A DNA stretch of 51,668 nt from Candidatus Krumholzibacteriota bacterium (GCA_030609325.1 JAUWCL010000025.1:1-51668), one strand, 5' to 3'; counted from the first letter of the stretch, positions 20,443 to 27,686 are shown. Program-made: numbers and translations. Notes: generated from the sequence alone by a model not told the origin.

Positions 20443-20576
20443 AAATTGCCGGTCCGGGCGCAAAAAATTGCTAAATTGCCGGTTTACACTGTGCCGGAAA
20501 GGTTTTTTGCAAGGTGGGTGCCAAAAAAATGTGCCGGTAAGCGCGCAGATTTTTTAGGCACTCCCGATGCCGGGAG
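20443..20576. promoter_or_regulatory. Repeat and inverted-repeat cluster upstream of SPFH cassette
   Basis: AAATTGCCGGT occurs twice, 30 bases apart (20443 and 20473), and TGCCGG recurs at 20492 and 20532. Between them run A/T tracts flanked by GC: GCAAAAAATTGC, GGTTTTTTGC and a 13-bp inverted repeat with one mismatch (20518-20530 with 20549-20561). A CTCCCG/CGGGAG hairpin (20561-20576) closes the block. This looks like a multi-site operator or a bent-DNA control region for the divergent cassette. No known riboswitch consensus was recognised. Confidence 0.5.
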
Positions 20577-20805
20577 GAAATTCCGGGATACTACGTGTCA
20601 CCTCGTTTTTAGACGAGAAAAAGCTTGTCATCGCCGGGAATTGTCCTGAAAATAAAATGGAACGGTATTTGCTTCGTTCGTTCGGACCCGCGGGACAAGA
20701 GTGCGTCCCGTGACGTATACAGTTACTGATCAGCACAGCGCAACCGTGGATAAACAACCTGATGGTGAGATGAATATTATCAGTGCTGCGAGGGAGGTGA
20801 TAGGT

Positions 20806-20850
20806 ATGAAGTGGACCCCGGGGAACAGGGATCTTTTCCCCGGGAGATGA
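20806..20850 (+). CDS. Possible 14-residue leader peptide ORF
   Basis: ATG at 20806 follows an almost perfect anti-16S match (GGGAGGTGAT, 20792-20801) at ideal distance and encodes MKWTPGNRDLFPGR. The ORF spans a strong 9-bp hairpin (20817-20844), and its TGA overlaps an ATG at 20847 that opens a 28-codon ORF. Such an arrangement is typical of attenuation or translational-coupling leaders, but no amino-acid run points to a controlling signal. Confidence 0.4.
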   Translation: MKWTPGNRDLFPGR

Positions 20851-20878
20851 ATGAGCCCGGCCGGCCCGCACGGGCCGG
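20817..20878 (+). promoter_or_regulatory. Two tandem hairpins in the leader of the outer-membrane barrel gene
   Basis: First hairpin: CCCGGGGAA (20817-20825) pairs perfectly with 20836-20844. Second: CCGGCCC (20861-20867) pairs with GGGCCGG (20872-20878) across a GCAC loop. Neither is followed by a T run, so they are not simple terminators. They lie 50-110 bases upstream of the barrel start, inside the two tiny ORFs, and could control translation or mRNA stability. Confidence 0.55.
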
Positions 20879-20933
20879 AGGTATGGAATCGTGGAACTGT
20901 AATATCACTTACTGGCCTGGGAGATTCGGATGA
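20847..20933 (+). CDS. Possible 28-residue leader ORF overlapping the barrel gene start
   Basis: ATG 20847 overlaps the preceding tiny ORF's TGA, and its own TGA (20931-20933) overlaps the ATG of the barrel gene at 20930, giving two successive stop/start overlaps. The peptide begins MNEPGRPARAGG and shows no domain. It spans the second hairpin. Whether it is translated is unknown; I record it because the double overlap is unlikely to be trivial for coupling. Confidence 0.25.
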   Translation: MNEPGRPARAGGMESWNCNITYWPGRFG

Positions 20934-21535
20934 AACGCATAGTTGTTATCGCTTTCGTGATCATGGCGATTGCCGCGACTGCTTCGGCACAGGAATCGTC
21001 GAAATGTCTGGGCATAAAGGGCGGCCTGAACATGTTCAAGGTTTACGGCGACGACGTAGCGGATGATGTTGTCAGTTATCTGTACGGCTTCGCCGTCGGC
21101 GGCTTTTTCACGTACAACATCAACGAGACATTTGCCCTCCAGCCCGAACTCTATTATTCGATGAAGGGCTGGAAGCTTGAAGCTGGTACAGAGGAGACTG
21201 ACGTCAAGTTCGGTTACATCGACATCCCCGTCCTGATCAAGGTTAATATTCCACTGGAGGGAAAATCCTTTGCTCCCAACATGTTCGCCGGTCCTTACAT
21301 GGCTTTCAACATGAGCGCTGACATTGAAGGTGAGGATTTCAAGGACGAGATAAAGAGTACGGACTTCGGTCTGGTAGTCGGCGCCGGTGTCGACGTAATG
21401 CTCAAGGAAGGCGTGCAGATGCTCACCTTCGATTTCCGTTACTCGATCGGATTTGCGAAGCTCGACGATGAAGGCGAGGCCGAGTCGTTCAACAACGGCT
21501 TCCAGTTCCTGCTGGGTTACGGATTCAGCCTTTAG
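20930..21535 (+). CDS. Outer membrane beta-barrel protein (PorT/OMP_b-brl_2-like)
   Basis: 201 aa. Signal peptide MKRIVVIAFVIMAIAATASA is cleaved before QESSK. The mature part is about eight amphipathic strands (LGIKGGLNMFKV, FALQPELYYSMKGWKL, FGYIDIPVLIKVNI, FRYSIGFAKL) ending in LLGYGFSL, the C-terminal aromatic/hydrophobic signal of outer-membrane barrels. It resembles the PorT-like small barrels common in the FCB group, probably structural or of unknown transport role. GGGAG lies 6 bases before the ATG. Codon usage has more T-ending codons than its neighbours, perhaps reflecting high expression. It ends at a strong terminator. Confidence 0.85.
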   Translation: MKRIVVIAFVIMAIAATASAQESSKCLGIKGGLNMFKVYGDDVADDVVSYLYGFAVGGFFTYNINETFALQPELYYSMKGWKLEAGTEETDVKFGYIDIPVLIKVNIPLEGKSFAPNMFAGPYMAFNMSADIEGEDFKDEIKSTDFGLVVGAGVDVMLKEGVQMLTFDFRYSIGFAKLDDEGEAESFNNGFQFLLGYGFSL

Positions 21536-21559
21536 TGAATATACGGCCTGTCTGTTCGA

Positions 21560-21594
21560 AAGGGCGCGGTGCGGCCTGTGCATCGCGCCCTTTT
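21560..21594 (+). terminator. Rho-independent terminator after the barrel gene
   Basis: AAGGGCGCGGTGC pairs with GCATCGCGCCCTT (13 bp, one G-U) across the loop GGCCTGT, followed by TT. It lies 25 bases after the barrel stop codon. Confidence 0.9.
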
Positions 21595-21633
21595 CATAGA
21601 CCTGTCTCCGGCGTGTCCGGGAGACCGATATTG

Positions 21634-21661
21634 TTGGAATCGCCCTTTTCCCTGTGATAAT
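21634..21661 (+). promoter_or_regulatory. Candidate promoter for the glycosyltransferase/PanD cluster
   Basis: TTGGAA (21634-21639), a 16-base spacer and GATAAT (21656-21661) with an upstream TGT that may act as an extended -10. It lies between the barrel terminator and the TTG start of the glycosyltransferase. A GTTACC/GGTAAC inverted repeat follows in the leader. Confidence 0.45.
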
Positions 21662-21716
21662 GTTACCGGGAACAGCGATATGGTACGCAGGGTAACCCCT
21701 TGGAGGAAAGATTCCC

Positions 21717-22877
21717 TTGGCCGGAGAAGGACCGCACAGGATAAAAATCTGCGTGATGCTGCCGAGGCTCAGGATCGGCGGCGCCGAGATGCAGGTCCTA
21801 GGCCTTCTCGCCAACATCGACCGCCTGCGGTTCGAGCCTCACCTCTGTGTGTTCACACGTGGCGACGCGAAGATGGAGGAGGCGGCGAGACGCAACGTCG
21901 AATCGTTTACCTGCCTCGATTTCCGCTGGAGAAAGCTGCCTGTCGTATTCCCCCGGCTCGTACGCTACCTGAAGAGGGAGAGATTCGATATCCTCCACGC
22001 GCATCTCGCCATGGCCGATTCCTTCGGCCGCATAGCGGCCAGGTTCGCGGGCGTACCCGTGCTGATGACCACCGAGCACGGGAAGCATCTCTGGAAGGGG
22101 AGACTCTACCTGATGATGGAGAGGATACTCGCACGGTCGACCGACATGCGGATATGCGTTAGTGACGATATAGCCCGCATCCGCGTCAATCGCGAGAGCA
22201 CTCCGGATGAGAAACTTGTGGTCATACCCAACTCCGTCGATCCGGCCCCCTTCCGCGGGGCAGTAAAGGGACGCGCGACGGTCATGGCCGAATTCGGGTG
22301 GGATGTCGAGGATCCCCTCGTCGTCACAGTCGGGAGGCTTGTTGTCGCGAAGGCCTATCCGTCCCTTGTCGAAACGGTTTCCTTCCTGAAGGAGGAGTTC
22401 CCGTCGGTCCGGTGCCTGATAGCCGGCGACGGGCCCTGCCGCGAAGAGATAGAGGAGGCGGTGGAGAGATACGGGGTGAGCGGCAACGTGACAGTCCCCG
22501 GAGCGCGAAGGGACATACCAGACCTGCTGTCGGCCTGCGACGTATTTGTACTCTCGTCGATAAGGGAGGGGCTGCCCGTCTCCCTTCTCGAGGCGATGGC
22601 GTCCGGCTGCGCGATAGCGGCGACGACGGCGGGAGGGATATCGGAGGCTGTAAGGGACGGCGAGAGCGCCCTGCTCGTGCCGCCGGACGAACCGAGGGCC
22701 CTCGCCGGGGCGATCGGCAGGCTGCTGGGAAACAGGGAGTTCGCCGCCCGGTTCGGGGAGAACGCCTCGCGAGTAATAGACGAGAGGTACAACGCGGCGG
22801 CGGTCACCAGGAAGATCGAGGATATCTACACGCGGCTCGCTGCCGCGGTGAGAGGTGAGGACGATCGGAGCGCCTGA
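21717..22877 (+). CDS. GT4 family glycosyltransferase
   Basis: 386-residue GT-B glycosyltransferase (GT4), cytoplasmic or membrane-associated, transferring a nucleotide-activated sugar in surface polysaccharide or lipid synthesis. N-terminal Gly-rich acceptor loop LRIGGAEMQV, central LVVTVGRLVVAKAYPSLVE, and the nucleotide-sugar E-x7-E motif in SSIREGLPVSLLEAMASG. The start is TTG at 21717 with GGAGG ten bases upstream. Its 3' end overlaps the deacetylase start by 23 bases, so the two are co-translated. First gene of a cluster that runs through the ligase-PanD fusion to the site-2 protease. Confidence 0.9.
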   Translation: MAGEGPHRIKICVMLPRLRIGGAEMQVLGLLANIDRLRFEPHLCVFTRGDAKMEEAARRNVESFTCLDFRWRKLPVVFPRLVRYLKRERFDILHAHLAMADSFGRIAARFAGVPVLMTTEHGKHLWKGRLYLMMERILARSTDMRICVSDDIARIRVNRESTPDEKLVVIPNSVDPAPFRGAVKGRATVMAEFGWDVEDPLVVTVGRLVVAKAYPSLVETVSFLKEEFPSVRCLIAGDGPCREEIEEAVERYGVSGNVTVPGARRDIPDLLSACDVFVLSSIREGLPVSLLEAMASGCAIAATTAGGISEAVRDGESALLVPPDEPRALAGAIGRLLGNREFAARFGENASRVIDERYNAAAVTRKIEDIYTRLAAAVRGEDDRSA

Positions 22878-24126
22878 AGTCTGCAGGAACCGCAATCCCG
22901 GCGATGATTCCGGGAAAGGTCCCGGGAAGAAGCGCGGCATCCCCGTTGTGATGTATCACGGCGTCGGGCCCGAACGGCCCGGCTGGATCTGGAACCACCT
23001 GCTCACCCCGCTCGACGTGTTCGAGGGGCAGATGAAGGCCCTCAGTGACAACGGCTGGACGACGATCTCGCTCGCTCAGCTGCATGCCCATGTATCCGCC
23101 GGAGAGCCCGTTCCTGAAAAACCCGTTGTCCTCACCTTCGATGACGGATATCTCGACAATTACGTCCTTGCCTGGCCGATACTTAGGAAGCACGGTCACC
23201 GGGCGGTCATCTGGATGACGACCGATTTCATCGATCCCTCTCCCGATTCGAGGCCGGCGCTGGACAGCGGGATCGAGGGGGGCGCCTGGAAATCGGGGAT
23301 GCCCCTCTGCGGTTTTCTCTCGATGGCCGAGATGAGGCTGATGGAGGCTTCGGGGCATATCGAGATCCAGAGCCACGCGAAGACTCACACGTGGTACCCA
23401 TCCGGCCCGAGGATCGTCGACTTTCACAGGCCGATCGGCGTCGAGGGATATGCGCCTCCGCCATGGTTCGCGTGGAACGCCTTTCCCGAAAGCAAGTACG
23501 AGTACATGTCACGGGGCAGGGAGGACGAGATCCCCTGCGGCACGCCGATTTATCAGCACTCCAAGTCGCTCGAGGCGCCGAGGTATTTCCCCGATCCCAC
23601 GCTCTCCGAAAGGTTTGTCCTGCATGTCATCGAGAACGGCGGCGACAATTTCTTCGCGAGAGACGGATGGCGGAGCGAGCTCGAGAGGATAGCGGCGGAG
23701 AACCCTCCGTCGGCCGACAGTGTGGAAACACAGGAGGAGTACCGCGAAAGGGTCCTGTTCGAGCTGACCGAATCGAAGCGGATACTGACAGGGGGGCTTG
23801 GCCACAGCGTCGATTTTCTGTGCTGGCCGGGAGGCGGCAGGAATCCGGAGGTCCTCGAGCTGGCGAGGGAGGCGGGGTATCTCGCCACGACGACCCACTA
23901 CCAGGTTATGGATAAAAGGAACGTCCCGGGGCAGGACCCGTCGGAGATCGGGAGGATCGGCAACGGCTCGCCGTGGGTCTGGAGGGGGAAGCTTTTCCGC
24001 AGGACCGATCCGGGATTCTTCATATCGATCCTCGAAAACTTCGCCGGCGGTCAAAATACGGTTTGGACGATGAGATCCTATAAATTAAAATACATTTTGC
24101 GCCATTATCTTACCGGCACGAGATGA
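22855..24126 (+). CDS. Polysaccharide deacetylase (NodB/CE4-like)
   Basis: 423 aa. NodB-type TIM-barrel core: PVVMYHGVG at the N-terminus, the metal/base motif VVLTFDDGY, and a histidine motif IEIQSHAKTHTW. The family removes N- or O-acetyl groups from sugars of cell-wall or surface polymers. A long insert (about residues 185-285) between the His motif and the late FLCWPGGGRN motif is larger than in minimal CE4 enzymes. No signal peptide is visible, so it may act on a cytoplasmic lipid-linked precursor. Starts at GTG 22855 inside the glycosyltransferase gene. A perfect 10-bp hairpin follows its stop. Confidence 0.85.
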   Translation: MRTIGAPEVCRNRNPGDDSGKGPGKKRGIPVVMYHGVGPERPGWIWNHLLTPLDVFEGQMKALSDNGWTTISLAQLHAHVSAGEPVPEKPVVLTFDDGYLDNYVLAWPILRKHGHRAVIWMTTDFIDPSPDSRPALDSGIEGGAWKSGMPLCGFLSMAEMRLMEASGHIEIQSHAKTHTWYPSGPRIVDFHRPIGVEGYAPPPWFAWNAFPESKYEYMSRGREDEIPCGTPIYQHSKSLEAPRYFPDPTLSERFVLHVIENGGDNFFARDGWRSELERIAAENPPSADSVETQEEYRERVLFELTESKRILTGGLGHSVDFLCWPGGGRNPEVLELAREAGYLATTTHYQVMDKRNVPGQDPSEIGRIGNGSPWVWRGKLFRRTDPGFFISILENFAGGQNTVWTMRSYKLKYILRHYLTGTR

Positions 24127-24140
24127 ACGATGAAAGAACC

Positions 24141-24164
24141 CGCGTCGGCCCGGGGGCCGACGCG
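24141..24164 (+). promoter_or_regulatory. Intercistronic hairpin before the ligase-PanD fusion
   Basis: CGCGTCGGCC pairs perfectly with GGCCGACGCG across a CGGG loop. No T run follows, and the next ribosome-binding site (AGGAG, 24171-24175) begins 7 bases later. It may stabilise the upstream mRNA or tune expression of the fusion relative to the first two genes. Confidence 0.55.
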
Positions 24165-24187
24165 CTGACCAGGAGCTGATTCAACCG

Positions 24188-25909
24188 ATGTTCCCGTCCC
24201 TTCCCGAATCACTTGTAAGAAACGTTGTGTATCCCGTATACAGGGGATTCCGCAAGGACAGGGTCCTCGACATCCTCGACGAGCTTGAACACAACCAGTT
24301 CCTTCCCGAGAGAGAGATAGAGGACCTGAAGTGGCGGAAGCTGTCCGTCCTGCTCGAGGCGGCCGGACGCCACGTCCCGTATTACAGGGATCTTTTCGAG
24401 CGCGAGGGGATCGACCCGGCCGCTTTCGAGAGCCCGGTGGACATGGCGGCGATACCGTTCCTGACGAAGGAGGTAATCCGGGGCGAGAAGAGGAAGATGA
24501 TCTCGAAGGACCCGCTGCGCAGGGGGTATCCCTCGAGCACGGGAGGATCGATGGGGGAGCCGCTCCATTTCTGGTGCGACACCGCCGCCGGCCCGGTACG
24601 CCGTGCGAACACGATGAGGGGATACCGCTGGACGGGATCCGATATAGGCGGAAGGCAGGCGATGCTGTGGGGATTCCATCTCGACAGGCCGCTGAAGGAT
24701 CGGATCTCCGAGGGCGCGAAGAGCTTCTTCAACAACATTATGACCCTTTCCTCGTTCGACATGACCCCGGAGACGATGAGGAGATACGCGGCGAAGCTCA
24801 GGCGGTTCAGGCCGTCCATCGTGATCGGCTACCCTTCCGCGCTGACGGTCTTTTCCGAATTCTGCCGGGGCGCTGGCGTTCGCCTGCCATCTCCGAAGGC
24901 CGTGATAACGGGAGGCGAGAGGCTCTTTCCGCACCAGAGGGATCTGATCGAGGAGGCCTTCCACGCCGACCTGTTCGACCGCTACGGAAGCAGGGAGTTC
25001 TCCACCGTCGCGCACGAATGTTCCGAGCACAAGGGGCTGCATGTCTTCAACGACCTCTTTCACGTCGAGGTTATTCACGAGAGCGGGCGCGCGGCGCAGA
25101 GCGGCGAGATCGGGGAACTGGTCATCACCGACCTCTCCAATCTATACATGCCGTTCATAAGGTACAGGACGGGCGATCTCGCCATGCCGACGGAGAGGAA
25201 ATGCCCGTGCGGCAGGGGCCTCCCGCTGCTCGAGAGGATAGAGGGGCGCTCATTCGACTCGATCGTTACCCCCGAGGGAAAGAAGGTCGGCGGCTTCTTC
25301 TGGACCTGGCTGTCCAGGGCCGTACCCGGCATCGACAGGTTCCAGATCGAGCAGAGGGACAGGGCCGGCATCATCTTCCGTATCGTTCCGGGCGAGGGGT
25401 GGAGGGACGATCATATGGAGGTTCTCGCCGGAAAGATACGCGAGAACTGCTGCGAGAATTTCAGGATCGATTTCCAGGTGGTCGACGACATCCCGCTGAC
25501 GCCGGCGGGAAAGGCGAAATTCATCATCTCGAACATCGAGGAGAGGCTCGTCATCAAATCGAAGATCCACAAGGCTCACATAAGCGGCGACGCGCCGGAG
25601 GAGAACGATTGCCTGCGGATCGACGCGAAGCTGATGGAATTGAGCAACGTGGCTGCCTTCGAGAAGATCCTCATAGTCAACGCCACGAGCGGGGCCAGGC
25701 TCGAGACCTTCGCACTCGAAGCGGAGAGCGGGAGCGGGGACATCATTGCCTGCGGGGCGGTTTCGAGGCTCTGCAGGCCGGGAGACGAGATAAGCGTCAT
25801 GGCATTCACCTGGTCGACCGGGGAATCGGGTGATTTCAGCAATATCCTCGTCGACGAGGAGAACAGGTTCGTCAGATACCTCACCGAGAAGGCCGGCGAC
25901 AGGATCTGA
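24188..25909 (+). CDS. PaaK/CapK-type adenylate-forming ligase fused to a PanD-like domain
   Basis: 573 aa. Residues 1 to ~450 form a PaaK/CapK-like adenylating enzyme: SSTGGSMGEP (116-125), FDRYGSREF (263-271), RTGD (327-330) and a Cys pair in KCPCGRG. Such enzymes activate a carboxylate as acyl-AMP, often then a thioester. Residues ~452-563 align without gaps over the first 77 positions with aspartate decarboxylase PanD. Using E. coli PanD numbers, Lys9 (K459), His11 (H461), Arg54 (R504) and Thr57 (T507) are kept. The self-cleavage pair Gly24-Ser25 is Asp474-Cys475, Tyr58 is Phe508 and Asn72 is Cys522, so this copy probably cannot form the pyruvoyl group. A true PanD follows. I know of no described fusion of this kind. 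Confidence 0.8.
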   Translation: MFPSLPESLVRNVVYPVYRGFRKDRVLDILDELEHNQFLPEREIEDLKWRKLSVLLEAAGRHVPYYRDLFEREGIDPAAFESPVDMAAIPFLTKEVIRGEKRKMISKDPLRRGYPSSTGGSMGEPLHFWCDTAAGPVRRANTMRGYRWTGSDIGGRQAMLWGFHLDRPLKDRISEGAKSFFNNIMTLSSFDMTPETMRRYAAKLRRFRPSIVIGYPSALTVFSEFCRGAGVRLPSPKAVITGGERLFPHQRDLIEEAFHADLFDRYGSREFSTVAHECSEHKGLHVFNDLFHVEVIHESGRAAQSGEIGELVITDLSNLYMPFIRYRTGDLAMPTERKCPCGRGLPLLERIEGRSFDSIVTPEGKKVGGFFWTWLSRAVPGIDRFQIEQRDRAGIIFRIVPGEGWRDDHMEVLAGKIRENCCENFRIDFQVVDDIPLTPAGKAKFIISNIEERLVIKSKIHKAHISGDAPEENDCLRIDAKLMELSNVAAFEKILIVNATSGARLETFALEAESGSGDIIACGAVSRLCRPGDEISVMAFTWSTGESGDFSNILVDEENRFVRYLTEKAGDRI

Positions 25910-25933
25910 GCGGCATCCTGCACCCGAAACAGC

Positions 25934-25962
25934 TTTTCATCGCAGGGGTTTTGTACTATATT
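25934..25962 (+). promoter_or_regulatory. Candidate promoter for panD
   Basis: TTTTCA (25934-25939), exactly 17 bases, then TATATT (25957-25962), about 50 bases upstream of the panD ATG. It would allow panD and the downstream protease to be expressed independently of the ligase fusion. Confidence 0.45.
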
Positions 25963-26012
25963 CCGAACCGGGCTGGTATATGACGCAACGATTCTTCGCG
26001 GTGGACTGCTAC

Positions 26013-26360
26013 ATGAAACGCCTTCTGCTCAAATCGATGATTCTCGGGGCCACCGTGACGCAGGCCGACCTGCGCTATGTGGGAAGCATCACAATCGACG
26101 AGGACCTGATCGACAGGGCCAATATGAGCGAACACGAGAATGTACACGTCGTTGACCACACCAACGGCCACAGGCTCCAGACCTACGTCATCAAGGGGGA
26201 GAGGGGAAGCTGTGTGATAGGGATGAACGGCGCAGCCGCCCACCTCATAAAGGAGGGCGACGAGATCGACATCATGGCCTACAGCTGGTCGTCGGACGAT
26301 GCGCGCCCAATGCTGATAGAGCTCGATTCAGGCAACAGGTTCAAGGGTTACGCAGGCTGA
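26013..26360 (+). CDS. panD: Aspartate 1-decarboxylase PanD with altered N-terminal active-site residues
   Basis: 115 aa. PanD makes beta-alanine from aspartate for pantothenate, using a pyruvoyl group produced by self-cleavage between Gly24 and Ser25. Here RYVGSITID keeps Tyr22, Gly24 and Ser25 at the same positions, and GHRLQTYVI (Arg54, Thr57, Tyr58) and MNGAAAH (Asn72) are intact. However, the usual KxH of the first strand (KSKIH in M. tuberculosis, Lys9 and His11) is Met9 and Leu11 in KSMIL. Those lost residues are the ones preserved in the upstream fused domain. ATG 26013 gives the family length; GGTGG lies 8 bases upstream. The M50 protease follows after 16 bases. Confidence 0.9.
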   Translation: MKRLLLKSMILGATVTQADLRYVGSITIDEDLIDRANMSEHENVHVVDHTNGHRLQTYVIKGERGSCVIGMNGAAAHLIKEGDEIDIMAYSWSSDDARPMLIELDSGNRFKGYAG

Positions 26361-26376
26361 CCCGCCGGGATGATCG

Positions 26377-27522
26377 ATGTTCAAAAGAAATCTCAGGCTC
26401 TTCACTCTCCAGGGCATACCGGTCGAGATCAATATCTCCTGGCTTTTCCTGCTTGCGCTTGTCACGTGGTCGTTCGCCACCGGGTTCTATCGTGAATCGT
26501 ACCCGGGCCTCTTTACGTCCGCCGCCAGATGGGCGATGTCGCTGCTCACCGCTCTTCTGCTCTTCGTGTCGATACTGATCCATGAGTTCAGCCACTCGAT
26601 CGTCGCTTCGAGAGGCGGCCTGCCGATCAAACAGATAACGCTGTTCATGTTCGGCGGCGTCGCCCAGATGGGCCACGAGGTCGACGAGCCGTCGCTTGAG
26701 CTGCGAATGGCGGCGGCGGGCCCGCTGATGACCCTTGTCCTCGTCGCTATGTTTCTGGGGGCGGCGGTCCTGGCGAGGGGCGTCCCGTTCCTCTCGATCC
26801 TTCTCGGTACGGTCGGCGCGATTAACATCGGGATCTTCATATTCAACATGGTGCCGGGATTCCCCCTCGACGGGGGGAGGATATTGAGGGCGATCATCTG
26901 GAAGAGGACCGGCGACGTCAGGAAGGCGACGCGGATCGCGACCGGTGTGGGAAAGGTGTTTTCCTGGGTCCTCGTGGCGGGAGGAGTCTTCAACTTCCTT
27001 GTTTACGGTAACCTCGTCAGCGGGATCTGGATGGTGTTCATCGGGCTCTTCCTCAGGCAGGCAGCCGAGAGAAGCTACAGACAGATCGTCTGGAAGAAAT
27101 CGCTGGCAGAGGTGAAGGTCGGAGACGTGATGCGCCGGGAGACGACGGCCGTCGAGCCTTCGACCGATCTCGAGACGCTCGTCGGGGAGTTCTTCCTGCG
27201 CTTTCACCGGGACAGCCTGCCGGTCGCGGCAGGAGGGATGCTGCTCGGGATCGTATATCTCGATGATGTCACCGCGATAGACCGCGGCGCGTGGGCCGGC
27301 ATCTCCGCCGCCGATATTGCGAAGAAGATCGATCCTTCATCGGTCGCGAGGCCGGAAGATCCGGCCTGGATGCTTTTCGGGCCCCTGATGCAGCAGGGAC
27401 GCGGAATCGTCCCGGTAGCCGGACCAGACGGACGTCTGGCCGGTGTTGTGACGAGAAGGGACTATTCGGCCCTTCTCGAGGTGATGTCTTCTGTAGGGTC
27501 CCGGGACCGCAGCCCCGGATGA
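26377..27522 (+). CDS. Site-2 (M50) intramembrane zinc metalloprotease with CBS domains
   Basis: 381 aa, SpoIVFB-like. Membrane helices contain HEFSH (69-73), the zinc-binding HExxH, and the second motif FNMVPGFPLDGGR (NxxPxxxxDG). About six helices are followed by a CBS-domain pair (~240-375; VGDVMRRETTAVEP, LAGVVTRRDYSALL), which may sense adenine nucleotides. Such proteases release membrane-anchored regulators, for example after anti-sigma cleavage. A start at 26377 follows PanD by 16 bases, so it is probably in the same transcript. Its substrate is not evident. It converges with a small minus-strand ORF 2 bases after its stop. Confidence 0.9.
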   Translation: MFKRNLRLFTLQGIPVEINISWLFLLALVTWSFATGFYRESYPGLFTSAARWAMSLLTALLLFVSILIHEFSHSIVASRGGLPIKQITLFMFGGVAQMGHEVDEPSLELRMAAAGPLMTLVLVAMFLGAAVLARGVPFLSILLGTVGAINIGIFIFNMVPGFPLDGGRILRAIIWKRTGDVRKATRIATGVGKVFSWVLVAGGVFNFLVYGNLVSGIWMVFIGLFLRQAAERSYRQIVWKKSLAEVKVGDVMRRETTAVEPSTDLETLVGEFFLRFHRDSLPVAAGGMLLGIVYLDDVTAIDRGAWAGISAADIAKKIDPSSVARPEDPAWMLFGPLMQQGRGIVPVAGPDGRLAGVVTRRDYSALLEVMSSVGSRDRSPG

Positions 27523-27524
27523 TA

Positions 27525-27686
27525 TCATTCTTCGTCGTCGCTCGGGGAATCCTCCTCGAGAAGAGTGGAAACGCCGTATTTGCTCGTCTTCCTCTCCGTG
27601 GGGCTTCTCTGTTTTATCAAACCGCAGCCTTCGTATGACCGCTTGTCTTTGTGTTTCGACCTGTGGTTGTTGGGTTTCTTCTTCAA
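27525..27686 (-). CDS. Small charged protein, 53 aa, function unknown
   Basis: TTG at 27686 has GGAG 8 bases upstream. The product starts with a Lys/Arg/His-rich half (MKKKPNNHRSKHKDK), passes through a YEGCGLIKQR segment with a single Cys, and ends in an acidic tail (LLEEDSPSDDEE). The strong polarity from basic to acidic is not expected from a random frame, and codons look similar to the neighbours. I recognise no family. It could be a small nucleic-acid- or ribosome-associated protein. It converges with the M50 protease gene, 2 bases between stops. Existence is moderately supported only. Confidence 0.45.
   Translation of the reverse strand: MKKKPNNHRSKHKDKRSYEGCGLIKQRSPTERKTSKYGVSTLLEEDSPSDDEE

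Noticed and set aside
20426-20929. Known riboswitch (c-di-GMP, glycine or cobalamin) in the SPFH/barrel intergenic region
   Set aside because: I could not match consensus core sequences; the visible repeats and hairpins are described without a name.
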